Source: CAYGHG01 sp964349515 (GTDB lineage: Bacteria; Oederibacteriota; PGYV01; CAYGHG01). Taken from it: a stretch of 12,586 nt of DNA. Below the pieces are notes generated by a model that worked only from the letters and a program-made list of their open reading frames with translations, was not told where the DNA came from and did no database searches. Both the position numbers and the translations under genes were made by a program. This document shows, piece by piece, positions 11,539 through 12,586 of the stretch. Each line of letters starts with the position of its first letter. Position 1 is the stretch's first letter. Where the stretch lies: NCBI GenBank assembly GCA_964349515.1, contig CAYGHG010000074.1, forward strand, positions 1 to 12,586, given 5' to 3'.

Positions 11539-12586
11539 ATGCGCAAATTCAAAGTCTTTTTTGCAGCCATCGTTATAATTTCATTCTCAATTTCAGTACT
11601 GTCCGCCCGCAAAATTAATCCCACGGAGTATTATTTATGGGCGGGTTTTGAAAAAGAAAAAAGCTGGACTGTAAGCGACTGGCAGGACAATGCTTTTGGC
11701 GAACCTGTTTTGTCCGGAGATTTTGTTACTGAAGGAAAATCTGCGCTTGAGATTCCGATTGAAACCACCAAACCATATCACCCTGCCGTCATTCAGGTCT
11801 TTGACACCGGAGATATGAGCGGGGTTGACAGGGTAAGATTTGACGCCTATAACTCCACAATGTCTGACATGAAAGTTTTTCTTATGGTTAAAACAGGAAA
11901 AAACTGGGTATATCATGAAACGGTCAGGTTAGAGATAAAAAAAGGGTGGAATAAAAGCCTTGAATTCGGGCTTAAAGAAAAGATTTTTGGCACAAAAGGA
12001 CAATATGACACAAGTATCAGGGAGCCTGAAACTGTCAGGCGCTTCGGATTCATATTTGAAGCGCCTCAGGGTACAGAAGGCTTCATAACGATAGACAACA
12101 TACAGTTAAAAGGCGGCGATACAATGGCTTCGCTGCTGCCTCCGGAAGAAGTGACAGTGGAACTAAAAGAGGTGCTGATTGACGACTATGAGTCCTCCAG
12201 GCTGAGGCTCGCGCCTGCCGCTGACTGGTCCTGCGCCGTGAATCTGGAGCAGGTTTCTGATTTGTTCACTTCCGGGTCAAAGGCTGTAAAAGCTTCGTTT
12301 AATATGACAGTTCCCGGGCAAAATGCCGTCTTTATGATGGAAGATACTGCTGATTTGTCTGATGTGCACGAAGTGCTTGTGGACGTATATTACCCCTATG
12401 ATTTTCCGGCGAATATGACGCTTACGCTTTCTACCGGCGCTGACTGGACCTGGCAGGAAGGAAAACTTGAAAAGATTAGAAAAGGGTGGAACAGGAACGT
12501 GGCGTTTTACCTGAAAAGCAAAACCTGGAAAAATGAAAGGACAGGCTGGACGGCAGCCTACACTCCGGACGATATAAATGACGTGC
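11539..12586 (+). CDS. Exported protein with repeated carbohydrate-binding-like modules (3' end missing)
   Basis: The open frame runs off the window after 349 codons. A signal peptide (MRKFKVFFAAIVIISFSISV, cleavage near Ala23) precedes two homologous modules at about 33-193 and 212-349+. The modules share FE/YE starts, a V-x-x-V-x-x-D-x-Y core, and aromatic spacing: Trp123 and Trp137 in module 1 match Trp303 and Trp317 in module 2, both with K-G-W-N at the second position. Module 1 ends with FITIDNIQLKGG, typical of galactose-binding-like beta-sandwiches found as carbohydrate-binding domains in secreted glycosidases. No catalytic domain is visible yet. GGAGG (11529-11533) stands 5 nt before the ATG. 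The LacI-type operator in its promoter supports a role in sugar use. The family is not named with certainty. Confidence 0.75.
   Translation, partial: MRKFKVFFAAIVIISFSISVLSARKINPTEYYLWAGFEKEKSWTVSDWQDNAFGEPVLSGDFVTEGKSALEIPIETTKPYHPAVIQVFDTGDMSGVDRVRFDAYNSTMSDMKVFLMVKTGKNWVYHETVRLEIKKGWNKSLEFGLKEKIFGTKGQYDTSIREPETVRRFGFIFEAPQGTEGFITIDNIQLKGGDTMASLLPPEEVTVELKEVLIDDYESSRLRLAPAADWSCAVNLEQVSDLFTSGSKAVKASFNMTVPGQNAVFMMEDTADLSDVHEVLVDVYYPYDFPANMTLTLSTGADWTWQEGKLEKIRKGWNRNVAFYLKSKTWKNERTGWTAAYTPDDINDV

Overview
The window reads as chromosomal DNA from an uncultured Gram-negative-type bacterium. It carries a 10-N scaffold gap, lipoprotein and Sec signal peptides, classic sigma-70 promoters (TTGACT-17 bp-TATATT and similar), good GGAGG ribosome-binding sites, and many AGG (Arg) and ATA (Ile) codons. 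A DUF4912 protein next to a DUF1957-type GH57 enzyme, a secreted protein with repeated beta-sandwich-like modules behind a LacI-type operator, and 7-bp tandem repeats would suit a candidate phylum such as Goldbacteria, Omnitrophota or Elusimicrobiota. That placement is a weak inference; no marker gene here fixes it.

Layout. (1) 1-254: a tRNA-Gln(CUG) on the minus strand with its own promoter and terminator, back to back with an extended -10 promoter for the plus strand; bases 1-63 show no recognisable gene. (2) 255-1477: a small integral membrane protein of the 'small multidrug export' type and an overlapping exported protein of unknown function. (3) 1479-1806: two adjacent MITE-like elements with related terminal inverted repeats and 9-bp direct repeats at their borders; a relative lies at about 6822-6986. 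(4) 1823-3407: folD, a 203-bp array of 29 heptamers in one register that begins inside the last codons of folD, then coaD. (5) 3429-6734: an HU-family DNA-binding protein with its own promoter, a Lys/Pro/Thr-tailed DUF4912 protein (broken by the N gap) and a GH57 1,4-alpha-glucan branching enzyme homologue. (6) 6735-7052: non-coding; 6735-6821 shows nothing recognisable and the rest is the third dispersed repeat plus a possible promoter. (7) 7053-11453: a tightly packed co-directional cluster: degenerate nucleotidyltransferase, O6-alkylguanine-DNA alkyltransferase, small membrane protein, recO, two tandem NlpC/P60 cell-wall hydrolases and a membrane-anchored seven-repeat beta-propeller protein. 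(8) 11485-12586: a strong promoter with a perfect LacI/GalR-type palindrome in its spacer, driving an exported protein of repeated modules that runs off the window.

How the parts fit: folD and coaD are housekeeping cofactor genes. DUF4912-GH57 is a conserved pair probably working on alpha-glucan storage. The 7053-11453 cluster mixes DNA repair (alkyltransferase, RecO) with envelope functions (NlpC/P60, propeller), probably as one transcription unit. I see no phage, CRISPR, toxin-antitoxin or defence locus, and no clear new multi-gene system. The most unusual content is the non-coding repeat landscape (heptamer array, MITE-like elements) and the operator-controlled gene at the right edge.
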